The notes: generated by a model not told the origin, from the letters alone. A DNA stretch of 64,000 nucleotides from Tautonia plasticadhaerens (GCF_007752535.1 NZ_CP036426.1:7750001-7814000); one strand, 5' to 3'; positions 37,667 to 47,540 are shown, counted from the stretch's first letter. Numbers and translations are program-made.

Positions 37667-38039
37667 GGTGCTCCACCTCGCCGGCGTTCGGCCGGTCGGA
37701 CCGCTCCGCCCGTCGCTGGGGGCGCGGGCGACTCCTCGTCGTGGCCGGTCCGCCGACCACCCCCATCGCCCAAGGGTTCCCCGCGATCCCCCCCCGGTCA
37801 AGCGGCCCGCCCCCCAGCCCGGCCCCGGCCCGTCCGGCTCCGCCGATTCATCCCCGCATTCCGGATGCCCCGATCGGTCCGATTGGGGCGGAACGGCCCC
37901 CCGGTCGATCCCCTCGGGCCGACCCCGGCGCCGGATCGCGCCGGGCGAGGGACGGCCCCATCATGCGTGTCGAGGGACGACGGAACGCGGAGCCCGGGTG
38001 GCCGGGGCACAGGCTAGCCGCTAACCTCCACGGGTCACC
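37667..38039. other. Intergenic stretch downstream of the UxaC-like gene
   Basis: A 373-base region upstream of the helical-repeat protein and after the UxaC-like gene, both on the minus strand. It has no coding character. I see no clear terminator or promoter hexamers. Confidence 0.4.
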
Positions 38040-39356
38040 CTAACCCTCGGAGGGCCTGGCGAAGATCCGCCTGGGGTTGTCGAGCAGGATCGTCCGGGCC
38101 AGCTCCAGCGCCCGGTCCTGCGACCATCCCAGGCCCCGGACGCAGTCCTCGGCGAGCGACTCGGCCAGCAGTCGGCGATACATGTTGAACTTCGGCAGGA
38201 TGAACTCCAGCTTGTAGGCGTCGGAATAGTAGCCGACCTGCTTCGTCTTCGGCACCGCCTGGAGCCTCGCCTTCAGGTCGGCGGCGATGAACGCCGGCAC
38301 GTTGGAGTACCACCAGTGCCCGTTCGGCACCACGTTCGGGAAGATCCAGGAGAAGGCCACCAGCTCCGCCCCCGCGTCGGGCGAGAGGGTGGAGACCGGG
38401 AAGGTGACGCGGGGGAAGCGGTTGAACAGCCCCGCATACTCGTGAAGGCTCACCCGGCGATCGAACAGGTCGCGCCCGCCGGCCACCCCGGCGGGGTAGA
38501 CGTTGCGGATCGGGCCGATCATCAGGTCGAAAGGCAGGCTCCACTCGTCGCACAGCTCGGCCAGCGTCCAGAAGACCAGCGTGCGGACCTCCTCGTGCTC
38601 GTCGGGGCGGAGGTCCATGTGCGTCAGCGCCCGACGCACCGAGTTCTGCGAGGCGATCGGCGTCGCCTCCCTCGGCACGAAGTCCGGCGGCAGGCTGATG
38701 GCGCAGGCCCGGGCCCCATGCCCCACGAAGTACTCGAACAGGCTGGCCAGCGCCATCCGGAGCGACTTCACGTCCCCCACGTCCACGTTCGTCGAGGCCA
38801 TCAGCCGCTGGAGCGTCCTCGGCTCGTGCAATTTCAGGACGAGGTCGTCGGTCCTCAGGCAGGGGACGTATTTCGAGGTGTCCCAGCCCTCCAACGGGTC
38901 GTCGAACTCGTTGGTCAGGAAGACGGCCTCCAGGTTCGTCTCCTCCCAGACGGCCGCGTCCCAGGCCGGGCCGGCCCCCTCGGCCGAGTGGTCGGCCCGG
39001 CGGTCGAGGTCGTCGATCGTGTCGGCGTCGATCCGCTCCCCCTCAAACCCGAAGAAGGCCCGGGCGATCTCCAGCAGCCAGGAGTACTGCACCGTGTTGT
39101 CGATCCGATGCAGGTGTCGCGCGAGGTTCCGGGCCCGCTGCCGGGGCTCCAGCCCCGGGTCGACCTCCGAGGCCGGCATCCCGGCCGAGTGGGCCAGCTC
39201 GGTATAGTAGTGGTACCCCAGCACCTCGTCCAGGTTCCGCGACGCCGGCCGGTGCGCGTCGATGTGCGAATGCGGGTCGTAGATCGGCCAGGTGACGATC
39301 TGCTCGAACAACTCTCGGGCCAGGGGGTCGTGCGGGACGAAGAGGGCGGTGCTCAT
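38040..39356 (-). CDS. Glucuronate isomerase (UxaC)-like metal-dependent hydrolase
   Basis: A 438-residue amidohydrolase-superfamily protein resembling uronate isomerase. The metal site opens with DPHSHID (HxH), and the C-terminal part has YYSDAYKLEFILPKFNMYRR, quoted as SDAYKLEFILPKF, which corresponds to the UxaC block holding the conserved Asp and Arg. GHWWYSNVP and VSTLSPDAGAELVAF are further matches to this divergent planctomycete group. UxaC converts glucuronate and galacturonate to fructuronate and tagaturonate; whether this branch does so is not certain, and no uxaB or uxuA genes are adjacent. No signal peptide. Confidence 0.75.
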   Translation of the reverse strand: MSTALFVPHDPLARELFEQIVTWPIYDPHSHIDAHRPASRNLDEVLGYHYYTELAHSAGMPASEVDPGLEPRQRARNLARHLHRIDNTVQYSWLLEIARAFFGFEGERIDADTIDDLDRRADHSAEGAGPAWDAAVWEETNLEAVFLTNEFDDPLEGWDTSKYVPCLRTDDLVLKLHEPRTLQRLMASTNVDVGDVKSLRMALASLFEYFVGHGARACAISLPPDFVPREATPIASQNSVRRALTHMDLRPDEHEEVRTLVFWTLAELCDEWSLPFDLMIGPIRNVYPAGVAGGRDLFDRRVSLHEYAGLFNRFPRVTFPVSTLSPDAGAELVAFSWIFPNVVPNGHWWYSNVPAFIAADLKARLQAVPKTKQVGYYSDAYKLEFILPKFNMYRRLLAESLAEDCVRGLGWSQDRALELARTILLDNPRRIFARPSEG

Positions 39357-39466
39357 CGCGGGCTCTCGGGCGGGACGAGGGCGAGTCGAGGGTGCTCGGA
39401 TCGGCCCAGCTTACGGGATCGCGGACGGGTCGGCAAAGGCCGGACGACCGATCGAGGAGGTGGTTG

Positions 39467-40144
39467 ATGGCATCGGCGACGAGGCCCAGGGCGGCCGACA
39501 CGAGGCTCGACCTGGTCGACGTCTCGTGGGCCGGATTCAAGCGGATGCTCAAGGTCCGGGGGGACCGGAGCTCGCCCCGCATCTGGTACCTCGACGGGAG
39601 CCTCACGCTCGTGTCACCCTCGCTGCCCCACGAATTGCACTCCAGGCGGCTCGGCCGGTTCGTCTCGGAAGTCGTGACGGAACTGGCCATCCCTTGCCTC
39701 GCCGTCGGGGCGACCACCCTCTCCCGGGCCGACCTGAAGGTCGCCGTCGAGGGCGACGAGGTGTTCTACCTGGCCAACGCCGAACGGATCCGTGGCAAGA
39801 CGGAGCTGGATCTGAACGTCGACCCGCCCCCCGACCTCGCCATCGAGGTCGTCATCACGCACGGGGCGAAGAAGGCGATGACGATCTACCGCCGACTCGG
39901 GGTGCCCGAGCTCTGGGTCTGCACCCCGAAACGACTCCGGTTCTACCGTCTCGGAGCGGACGGGACCTACGCCGAGACGCCCCGAAGCCTCGCCTTCCCG
40001 TTCCTCTCCGCCGAGGAGGTCTTCTCCTGGGTCAGCCAACCGCACGCCAGCCTCGAATCCGAGTGGACGCTCCGGCTCCGCGCCTGGGTCCGGGACGAGC
40101 TGGCGCCGAGGGCCCGGGCCGGGGGGCGTCCCGACGGTGACTGA
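39467..40144 (+). CDS. Uma2 family endonuclease-like protein (DUF820)
   Basis: A 225-residue protein of the Uma2 group. Motifs: IWYLDGSLTLVSPS, LKVAVEGDEVFYL, DPPPDLAIEVVITHGAKKAMTIY (quoted as PPDLAIEVVITHG), and YRRLGVPELWVCTPKRLRFY. The acidic residues and Lys of the PD-(D/E)xK site are present. A GAGGAGG ribosome site 4 bases before the ATG fixes the start. It overlaps the next gene by 8 bases. Confidence 0.9.
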   Translation: MASATRPRAADTRLDLVDVSWAGFKRMLKVRGDRSSPRIWYLDGSLTLVSPSLPHELHSRRLGRFVSEVVTELAIPCLAVGATTLSRADLKVAVEGDEVFYLANAERIRGKTELDLNVDPPPDLAIEVVITHGAKKAMTIYRRLGVPELWVCTPKRLRFYRLGADGTYAETPRSLAFPFLSAEEVFSWVSQPHASLESEWTLRLRAWVRDELAPRARAGGRPDGD

Positions 40145-40922
40145 GCCGGGAGATCGACCGAGGCCGATGCGGGTGGTCGTCACCGGGGGGGGCACGATCG
40201 CCCCGATCGACGACGTGAGGCACGTTGCCAACGCCTCCACCGGCCGCTTCTCGGCCGCCATCTCCGAGGCCTGGCTGGAGCGAGGGGCCGACGTCTGGCA
40301 CGTCCACGCCCCCTCGGCCGAGCGACCGATCCGCCGGCACCTCGGCCGGCTCGACCTCGACGCCGATCCGGCCGAGATCCGGCGCAGGCTGGACGAGGTC
40401 ACGCTCCGGTGGCGGGCCCACCGGGACCGGCTGCACTTGGTCCCCCTGCCCCGGGGAGATGTCCGGGACTACGCCACGGCCCTGGCGCAGGCCCTCCGCC
40501 CCCGCCCGACGCCGGCCGACGTCGTGATGCTCGCGATGGCCGCCTCCGACTTCGAGCCCGAGCCGACCCCCGGCAAGCTCTCCTCCGACGCCGACGAGCT
40601 GCTCATCCGCTGCCGACGGGCCCCGAAGGTGATCCAGTCCGTCCGGGACTGGGCCCCCGACGCCTACCTCGTCGGCTTCAAGCTGCTCTCCGGCGCGACC
40701 GAGGCGGAGCTGATCCGGGCCGCCGAGGAGGCCTGCCACGTCAACCGGGCGGATCTGACCGTCGCCAACGACCTGCGGCACTACCGGGCCGGCCGCCACA
40801 CGATCCACCTCGTCCGCCCCGGGCACCCGGTCGAGACCTATTGCTCCGCCGAAGGCGACCTCGCCGCCCGCCTCGTCGACCGCATCCTCGACTGGACCGA
40901 CCGCTCGGGATCTGGGATCTGA
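40137..40922 (+). CDS. CoaB-like phosphopantothenate-cysteine ligase domain protein
   Basis: A 261-residue protein similar to the CoaB half of Dfp/CoaBC. The nucleotide-binding Rossmann start is MRVVVTGGGTIAPIDDVR, followed by NASTGRFSAAISEAW. The lower part has VVMLAMAASDF, GKLSSDADELLI, and a K-containing KVIQSVRDW block, ending with NDLRHYRAGRHTIHL. Typical CoaB joins cysteine to 4'-phosphopantothenate using CTP or ATP. Without a fused CoaC domain this would be a stand-alone enzyme, or a paralogue. The GTG start overlaps the Uma2 stop; an ATG at 40167 just before the Rossmann strand is the alternative. Confidence 0.85.
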   Translation: MTEPGDRPRPMRVVVTGGGTIAPIDDVRHVANASTGRFSAAISEAWLERGADVWHVHAPSAERPIRRHLGRLDLDADPAEIRRRLDEVTLRWRAHRDRLHLVPLPRGDVRDYATALAQALRPRPTPADVVMLAMAASDFEPEPTPGKLSSDADELLIRCRRAPKVIQSVRDWAPDAYLVGFKLLSGATEAELIRAAEEACHVNRADLTVANDLRHYRAGRHTIHLVRPGHPVETYCSAEGDLAARLVDRILDWTDRSGSGI

Positions 40923-41151
40923 AGATCGTGCTCGAGGGCATCGCGTGTCGACCCGAGCCGACGGCAGCCAGGACGATCGAAGCCCGATTGCACGAACAGG
41001 ACGCGCGTCGATAAGCTGGGGCTCGACCCGGGCCGTGTTCCGATTCCGATCGGGGGTCCGACGAGGGCTCAGATCGATTCGACGCCCCGCCGATCGACCG
41101 GCTAGTCCGATCGCCCCGGAGGCGTCGATCGCCCGAAGGGTGCCCGATTTC

Positions 41152-42939
41152 ATGAGGGCCGCGCTCGACGACGCCCCGACGACTCGACGGGGCCGATCCA
41201 CCCTCGGCATGGTCCTCTGGGGAGGGATCGCGATCGGCCTGTCCTTGATGCTGGACAGCCCCCATTTCGGCGACGACGCCGTGGTCATCTTCCTCTGCGC
41301 GATGAAGCTCGGCCGGGGCCGTCGGGCCTCGGCCGGGATCCTCGCAGTCCTCGGGTTTGCCGCGACGTTCCCCCCCCTGACCTTGCCGCTGTACTGGGCC
41401 TGCGGCACGCCGCTGGTCTGGCTCTGGAGGCGTCGCGACGCGCCGCCGGGGGCCTGGCGCGGTGAGGCATTCTGGATCGGGTTCGCGATGTGCTGGCTGG
41501 CCTCGCCGTTCGTCCGGGCCGACTTCGGGCGGCTCGGTGTCGTTGTCCACACGCTGGCGAGCGCCCTCTTCGGCGTCCAAATGATCGGGATCGCCGCCGT
41601 GTTGCGAGGCACTCGGGGCCAGCCGCTCCCGATCGCCGCCGTCGTAACGGCCGCCGCTGCCACCGGGCTCGAACTCTTGCGCATGGCCGTGCTCGGCTGG
41701 CCGTTGCTCCAGCTCAGCGCGCCGGCGGCGTCGACCCCGCTGGCGCAATGGGCCGCCTGGGTGGGCCCGTTCGGGGTCTCGTTCCTACTCCATTCCGTGA
41801 ATTTCCTCTGGCTGCCGATCGACGTTCCGCGCCGGGCGTGGCAGGGCCCGGCGCTGGCCGTCCTCCTGGCGGTCGCCTCTTGGTCGGGCGGCCGGGCGAT
41901 CGCCGATCGGGCCCGGATCGACCCGATCCCGCTGCGGGTCATGCTCGTGCAGCCCAACCTCCCCGTGTCGCCGATGGCCCAGGGGCCCTCGGAGGCCCGG
42001 GTGTTGGCCGGTCGGCTCGATGGCCTGACGCGACGGGCCCTGGAGGAGGGCCCCCCGCCAGACCTGATCGTCTGGCCGGAGGCCTCGCTCGGGCCAGTCC
42101 ATGAGGGCTCGTACCCGGGAGGAACCGGGCCGGGCAGGCGGCCGACGCTCGCCGAGGTCGCCCGGGAACTGTTGGCCGCCTACCGGACGGCCTGCCTCGT
42201 CGGGATGATCGTCAGGAACCCCGACGGGAGGCTGTCCAACAGCGCCTGCCTCATCAGCCCGGGAGGGCGCCTGTCCCGCTATGACAAACGGCGACTGGTC
42301 CCCATCGTCGAGCGGCGCTACACCCCCGGGAACACGACCGGCCCCCTCGTGCTGACGACACGGGACGGCCGTCGCGTGCGGCTCTCACCGAGGATCTGCT
42401 ACGAGATCCATTTCCCCCGCCCGTCCCGGCCGGCCGTAAGGGATCGGCCCGACCTGATGGTCCTTTTGACCAACGAGAGCGCCTATCGCCATTACCCCGG
42501 CATGGCCCGGTACGGTACCTGGAATTGTCAGTATCGCGCGATCGAGCATCGGACCTGGCTGATCGTCGCCGCGAGTTGGACGCGCAGCGCCCTGATCGAC
42601 CCTGCGGGTCGAATCCGGGCAATCTTGCCCGACGGGCCGGGGACGTTGCTGGTCGGCCCCGGGTACGTCCGTGTCAGCCCGGCCGACGAACCCGACCTGC
42701 CCCCCCGAGCAGGCTCATTGCCAGAGGGCCCAATCCCCGGTCGCCAGGACATAGGCCGCGATGAGGGCATTGGTCGTCGCGTGCGCGATCACCGCGTCAA
42801 ACAACTTCTGACGCCGATAGAGGGCCAGGCCGAACAGCATGCCAGTCAGGGTCCCGGCCAGCCAACGGCCGTGGAGCACGCCAAACAAGGCGGACGAGAC
42901 CAGGAAGGACGCCCAGGTGAAGGCCCCCGTCGGCAATGA
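41152..42939 (+). CDS. Apolipoprotein N-acyltransferase-like membrane nitrilase
   Basis: Up to 595 residues. The first 260 contain about six hydrophobic helices; the remainder is a nitrilase domain with the catalytic triad E310 (VWPEASL), K379 (RYDKRRLVP) and C416 (RICYEIHF). This is the Lnt layout: transfer of a third acyl chain onto lipoprotein cysteines. The nitrilase domain ends near residue 520 (GTLLVGPGYVRV). The remaining 75 codons lie antisense to the 3' end of the convergent exosortase gene and look non-native, so a natural stop near 42.7 kb seems to have been lost, or the overlap is real. The start ATG has no strong ribosome site; the frame is open 69 codons upstream. Other Lnt-type genes may exist elsewhere, so this may be a specialised copy. 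Confidence 0.8.
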   Translation: MRAALDDAPTTRRGRSTLGMVLWGGIAIGLSLMLDSPHFGDDAVVIFLCAMKLGRGRRASAGILAVLGFAATFPPLTLPLYWACGTPLVWLWRRRDAPPGAWRGEAFWIGFAMCWLASPFVRADFGRLGVVVHTLASALFGVQMIGIAAVLRGTRGQPLPIAAVVTAAAATGLELLRMAVLGWPLLQLSAPAASTPLAQWAAWVGPFGVSFLLHSVNFLWLPIDVPRRAWQGPALAVLLAVASWSGGRAIADRARIDPIPLRVMLVQPNLPVSPMAQGPSEARVLAGRLDGLTRRALEEGPPPDLIVWPEASLGPVHEGSYPGGTGPGRRPTLAEVARELLAAYRTACLVGMIVRNPDGRLSNSACLISPGGRLSRYDKRRLVPIVERRYTPGNTTGPLVLTTRDGRRVRLSPRICYEIHFPRPSRPAVRDRPDLMVLLTNESAYRHYPGMARYGTWNCQYRAIEHRTWLIVAASWTRSALIDPAGRIRAILPDGPGTLLVGPGYVRVSPADEPDLPPRAGSLPEGPIPGRQDIGRDEGIGRRVRDHRVKQLLTPIEGQAEQHASQGPGQPTAVEHAKQGGRDQEGRPGEGPRRQ

Positions 42940-44367
42940 CCAGTACTCCGCCGCGATCAGCCGCCGGGTCAGATACCCCCGGAAGGCGAGTTCCTCGACC
43001 AGCGGGACGACCAGCACGGACCCGATGACCCGGGCGGCGAGCCAGGAGGAGGCCGAGAGCGGGCCAAGGCCCCTCGGCCCGACCATCGGCCCTCCCTGCG
43101 GGCTCCCCCGAGACGGCGCGAGCGGCTCCAGCGCCATCCAGAGGGCGAACGCCGAGCAGCCGATGGCCACGGCCCCGAGGGAGAAGGTCGGGCGGAGCTC
43201 CCCATACCGACGGCGGTAGAGCCACAACGCCCCGGCCGCCGAGGCGACCTGGAAGGGATAGAGCCCGGCCGACCCGCCAGGCAAGGCGTCCGAGACCATC
43301 GCGGCCCCGATCAGGACCAGGAACGGGACCAGGTACGGCGACGTGGGATTCGGCTCATCCCGGGCCTCGAGGTCGGGCCCGGCCCGGAGGAACGACCACC
43401 TCCCGGCGACGAGGACCAGGCCGAGTCCGATCGCGTTGAACGCCAGCCAACCGGCCTGGGAGTGGAATCCGTTCAGGGCCACTCCCCCCAGGCCCGCGGA
43501 ACCCAGGGCGATCAGGGCTGCGATACGCACCACGTTGGCCAGCCAGATGAGCCCGACCCCCACCGGTAGCAACAGTAGCGCTCTCGGGAATCTCAGGCGA
43601 TCGCGGGCCACCCAGAGATAGGCCGAGACCAGGCACAGGACCAGGCCCATGCCCTCGTATCCCGAGCAGGAGGAGGCGATCCGGACCTGGAACGTCGGCG
43701 TGCCGACGAGATACGCCTCGGGGTCGCACACCGGGGAGGTCGACAGGACGTGGAGCAGCAGCTCCACCCCCCGAAGGGTCGCCCAGGCCAGCGACGCCCA
43801 GAGCCCTTGGAACATCTGGCCGACTCCCCAGATGCCCAGCCCGAGTGCCCCCCCGACCGGCAGGAGCGCCCTCCCCCGCCTCAGCAGCGGCCCCCAACGG
43901 GTCGGGGGCACGCCAATGGCCGCCCACGAGGCCAACGTCAGCAGCCCCGCCCCGGACCAAGCGGATGCCCAGAGCAGGGCTGGCACAAGGGACCGACTCG
44001 GCCCCTCGAGCACGACGTGCGTCAGCCAGGTGAACAACCCGAGCGCCCCGGCGTGCACCAAGATCACCGGTCCCCACGAGGGGCGGTCCAACGTCCCGGC
44101 GTCGCGCGGCTCTCCCCTCCCGGCCGATGGCTGCCGAGACAGGATCAGGGCCACCGTCGCCACGCCCACGAAGAGCCGGAAGCCGATCGCCGGGAGCGAC
44201 AGGAGTAATTCCGGCAACGGACCCGTCGCCGTGGCCGAGTCGAAGCGAATCGTCAACCCGGCCGCCTCGGCGGCGAGCAGGGCGACTAGCCCCACCCAGC
44301 GGCCTGCCTGCCCCAAGGATGACGCGGGCGGGCCGCCCGTCGATGGTCCGGATGATTCGATCGCCAT
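42715..44367 (-). CDS. Exosortase E/protease (VPEID-CTERM system)
   Basis: A 550-residue membrane protein that fuses an exosortase to a CPBP-type protease. Exosortase part (to about 320): catalytic Cys234 (SSCSGYEG), Arg281 (NVVRIAAL) and His302 (GFHSQAG) in the usual order, spread over about eight helices. CPBP part: E458-E459 and R463 (VEELAFRGYL), H499 (LFGVLHGRW) and H529 (VIAHATTNAL), the glutamate/His set of Abi/Rce1-like proteases. By family knowledge this is XrtE, which cleaves at VPEID-CTERM signals. The likely substrate is encoded 103 bases upstream on the same strand. The start ATG at 44367 is preceded by GGGAG; an ATG at 44403 is an alternative. The 3' end overlaps the convergent Lnt-like gene. 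Confidence 0.9.
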   Translation of the reverse strand: MAIESSGPSTGGPPASSLGQAGRWVGLVALLAAEAAGLTIRFDSATATGPLPELLLSLPAIGFRLFVGVATVALILSRQPSAGRGEPRDAGTLDRPSWGPVILVHAGALGLFTWLTHVVLEGPSRSLVPALLWASAWSGAGLLTLASWAAIGVPPTRWGPLLRRGRALLPVGGALGLGIWGVGQMFQGLWASLAWATLRGVELLLHVLSTSPVCDPEAYLVGTPTFQVRIASSCSGYEGMGLVLCLVSAYLWVARDRLRFPRALLLLPVGVGLIWLANVVRIAALIALGSAGLGGVALNGFHSQAGWLAFNAIGLGLVLVAGRWSFLRAGPDLEARDEPNPTSPYLVPFLVLIGAAMVSDALPGGSAGLYPFQVASAAGALWLYRRRYGELRPTFSLGAVAIGCSAFALWMALEPLAPSRGSPQGGPMVGPRGLGPLSASSWLAARVIGSVLVVPLVEELAFRGYLTRRLIAAEYWSLPTGAFTWASFLVSSALFGVLHGRWLAGTLTGMLFGLALYRRQKLFDAVIAHATTNALIAAYVLATGDWALWQ

Positions 44368-44470
44368 CCCACTCCCGCCGGGGCCGTTCGCCTCGGGATA
44401 CATCCCCTCGGAGCGGCCTCCCCCCCGCGACCGCCCCGCCCCGCCCCCCAGTCGTCTCGTCCCCGGGCGT

Positions 44471-44707
44471 TCATCGGGAGGACAAGTGCTTGCGGATCCG
44501 GTCGCCAAGCAGCAGGAGGCCACCCCCGAGGACCGTCAACGCGCTCAGGGCCGAGCCCCCATCGATCTCCGGGACATCCCCGACATTTCCCCCACCTCCG
44601 TCGCCGGCCAGGGCCTGCCGCGTGACGAGGAGGAGGCAGCACGCCACGACGAGCCAACCCGGGAGGGCAGGACGGCGGGGCACGCCGTCCATGTTCGTTT
44701 CAATCAT
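44471..44707 (-). CDS. VPEID-CTERM sorting-domain protein
   Basis: A 78-residue protein. A signal peptide with hydrophobic core WLVVACCLLLV ends in QALA (residue 34). After ten residues of mostly Gly (GDGGGGNVGD) comes the sorting motif VPEID at 45-49, then a hydrophobic helix (SALSALTVLGGGLLLLG) and a basic tail (RIRKHLSSR). This is the tripartite exosortase E target layout. After removal of signal peptide and C-terminal helix only about 10-15 residues would remain. The start ATG has AGGAA upstream; an earlier in-frame ATG exists but the extension has no coding look. It sits directly upstream of exosortase E, so a dedicated substrate is likely. The function is unknown. Confidence 0.85.
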   Translation of the reverse strand: MIETNMDGVPRRPALPGWLVVACCLLLVTRQALAGDGGGGNVGDVPEIDGGSALSALTVLGGGLLLLGDRIRKHLSSR

Positions 44708-44919
44708 TGATGAGGTTCCTGCCGGTGGTGTGGGGCCACAGACCATCAGGATCGTGGGTCCGGTTCGATTCACGGCCTCATCCGGCCGGGCGAACGTACA
44801 TGTTCGGCAGCCGACCGAGGAGGTCGTTCGATACTTCTCGGGGAGCTTCGGCCGATTGCGACGCCTACCCGCATTCATCGGCCAAACGTCGATACTCCAA
44901 CACCAATGCTTACACCAAC

Positions 44920-44936
44920 GTCGCAATGTTCGCAAC
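44920..44936. promoter_or_regulatory. Second TTGCGA-type box pair
   Basis: GTCGCAATGTTCGCAAC, holding two CGCAA elements in direct orientation and sharing its last eight bases, TTCGCAAC, with the palindrome 43 bases downstream. Possibly a weaker binding site of the same regulator. Confidence 0.35.
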
Positions 44937-44962
44937 CTTTCCTCTTGCTAATGACTGCCTAC

Positions 44963-44978
44963 GTTGCGATTTCGCAAC
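44963..44978. promoter_or_regulatory. Candidate operator palindrome
   Basis: GTTGCGATTTCGCAAC: perfect 7-bp arms around a 2-base centre, 138 bases upstream of pckA and 255 bases upstream of the VPEID gene. Its size fits a dimeric regulator site. No regulator gene is adjacent. Confidence 0.45.
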
Positions 44979-45050
44979 ACGCCACTCCCCGAGAGATACC
45001 CTTGCCGAGGCGCTGTCGGTCGTGTTACGAGAGAAGAGCTTCCTTGCCCG

Positions 45051-45084
45051 GCCGCCGAGGCGGCCGAGCCGCCGCCGAGGCGGC
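45051..45084 (+). repeat. Two tandem mini hairpins before pckA
   Basis: GCCGCCGAGGCGGC occurs twice (45051-45064 and 45071-45084), six bases apart. Each copy can fold on itself with 6-bp arms. The second ends 17 bases before the pckA ATG and could affect translation start. Confidence 0.5.
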
Positions 45085-45101
45085 CCATTGCCGAGGCCCC
45101 G

Positions 45102-46715
<1,614 letters not shown>

Positions 46716-46812
46716 CCCACAGATTACGAATCAGCGAAGTTCATATTTGTGCGCGCGGATAAAAACTTCATGCCGTCCATCTACCAAGGTTTAGACGACG
46801 GGAGCGCGCCGG

Positions 46813-47367
46813 ATGGCAAAGCCTCCATCAAGCAAACAACTCGGATTCCTCAAGAAGCTGGGATACGAGGGAGTCGAACCGTCGACTTTGAGGCAAGCAT
46901 CAATCGCGATCGGCGAAATGCTCGAATCAAAGGATTCCAAAGCTGCGGAACGCGCAATCACCAAGCAACGCAAATCCGAGGAAAAACGCGGAAAGCAAGC
47001 AATGAACGCCCAACTACAACCGATCAAGGAAGAAATCCGCTTTATGGTCCGGGAGAATCGAGCCTACGGCGGGCAGGGATTATTCGCTGGATTCCAATTT
47101 GTCGCAATCGAAGATGAACGTCCAGGGGAGGATGACGAGCCGTACATTGGTGCGTTCGTACCGCTGCAAGTAGCTGAAAAGCATCCCGAGATCCTCCTCC
47201 GAGATGCTCTCGATTACGAAGAAGTACTTTCTGAATCAAAGCTCCCGAGGGGCACAAGAGTGGTGGTCGCACCAGGTCAATTCAAAGCCCTACACTCCTC
47301 GCTAGGTTGTCTCGGAAGCTTTCTGGTCCTTGCGACAGGATTATCCTTACTGGCATCACTTGCCTAA
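46813..47367 (+). CDS. Hypothetical protein of likely foreign origin
   Basis: A 184-residue protein in DNA of roughly 50% GC by eye, far below its surroundings, with Lys-, Glu- and Ser-rich codon choice (AAA, GAA, ATC, TCA) unlike neighbours. The N-terminus SSKQLGFLKKLGYEGVEPST with QASIAIGEML resembles a small domain (KQxxFLxxLGYxG) often appended to phage and plasmid proteins; its role is unknown. A charged stretch follows, then a beta-rich part (FAGFQFVAIEDERPGEDDE), and the C-terminus ends in a hydrophobic helix (CLGSFLVLATGLSLLASLA) that may anchor it. It is flanked by AT-rich DNA. Probably horizontally acquired. Confidence 0.75.
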   Translation: MAKPPSSKQLGFLKKLGYEGVEPSTLRQASIAIGEMLESKDSKAAERAITKQRKSEEKRGKQAMNAQLQPIKEEIRFMVRENRAYGGQGLFAGFQFVAIEDERPGEDDEPYIGAFVPLQVAEKHPEILLRDALDYEEVLSESKLPRGTRVVVAPGQFKALHSSLGCLGSFLVLATGLSLLASLA

Positions 47368-47387
47368 CAAAAATACATTTATTTTTG
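47368..47387 (+). terminator. AT-rich hairpin after the low-GC gene
   Basis: CAAAAAT / ATTTTTG, 7-bp arms with a 6-base loop, starting right after the stop codon, followed by more AT-rich sequence to about 47420. It is weak as a stem but fits the foreign gene's own base composition. Confidence 0.4.
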
Positions 47388-47508
47388 ATTTAGTCAATAA
47401 TTTATAATATTACCTCGATCAGACCGACGCGGTCCTCGTGGTGGCTTCCCTGGGAGTCAGGATCGAGCTGATGCTCGGGCATCGGGGCGATCCCCGATCG
47501 AAAAGAAA

Positions 47509-47540
47509 ACCTCCTCCGTTGCCGTAGCAACGGAGGAGGT
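47509..47540 (-). terminator. Rho-independent terminator of the WD40 gene
   Basis: 14-bp perfect stem (on the minus strand ACCTCCTCCGTTGC pairs with GCAACGGAGGAGGT) with a 4-base loop, followed on the minus strand by TTTTCTTTTCG. It lies 44 bases after the WD40 stop. Confidence 0.88.

Larger units (their letters stand above)
44708..45101. promoter_or_regulatory. Divergent regulatory region, VPEID-CTERM gene and pckA
   Basis: A 394-base region that is markedly less GC-rich in its middle (about 44860-44980). It contains TTGCGA-type boxes (palindrome at 44963-44978, related sequence at 44920-44936, single TTGCGAC near 44865) and, near pckA, two tandem mini hairpins at 45051-45084. It probably carries promoters for both directions; exact hexamers are not clear. 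Confidence 0.5.
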
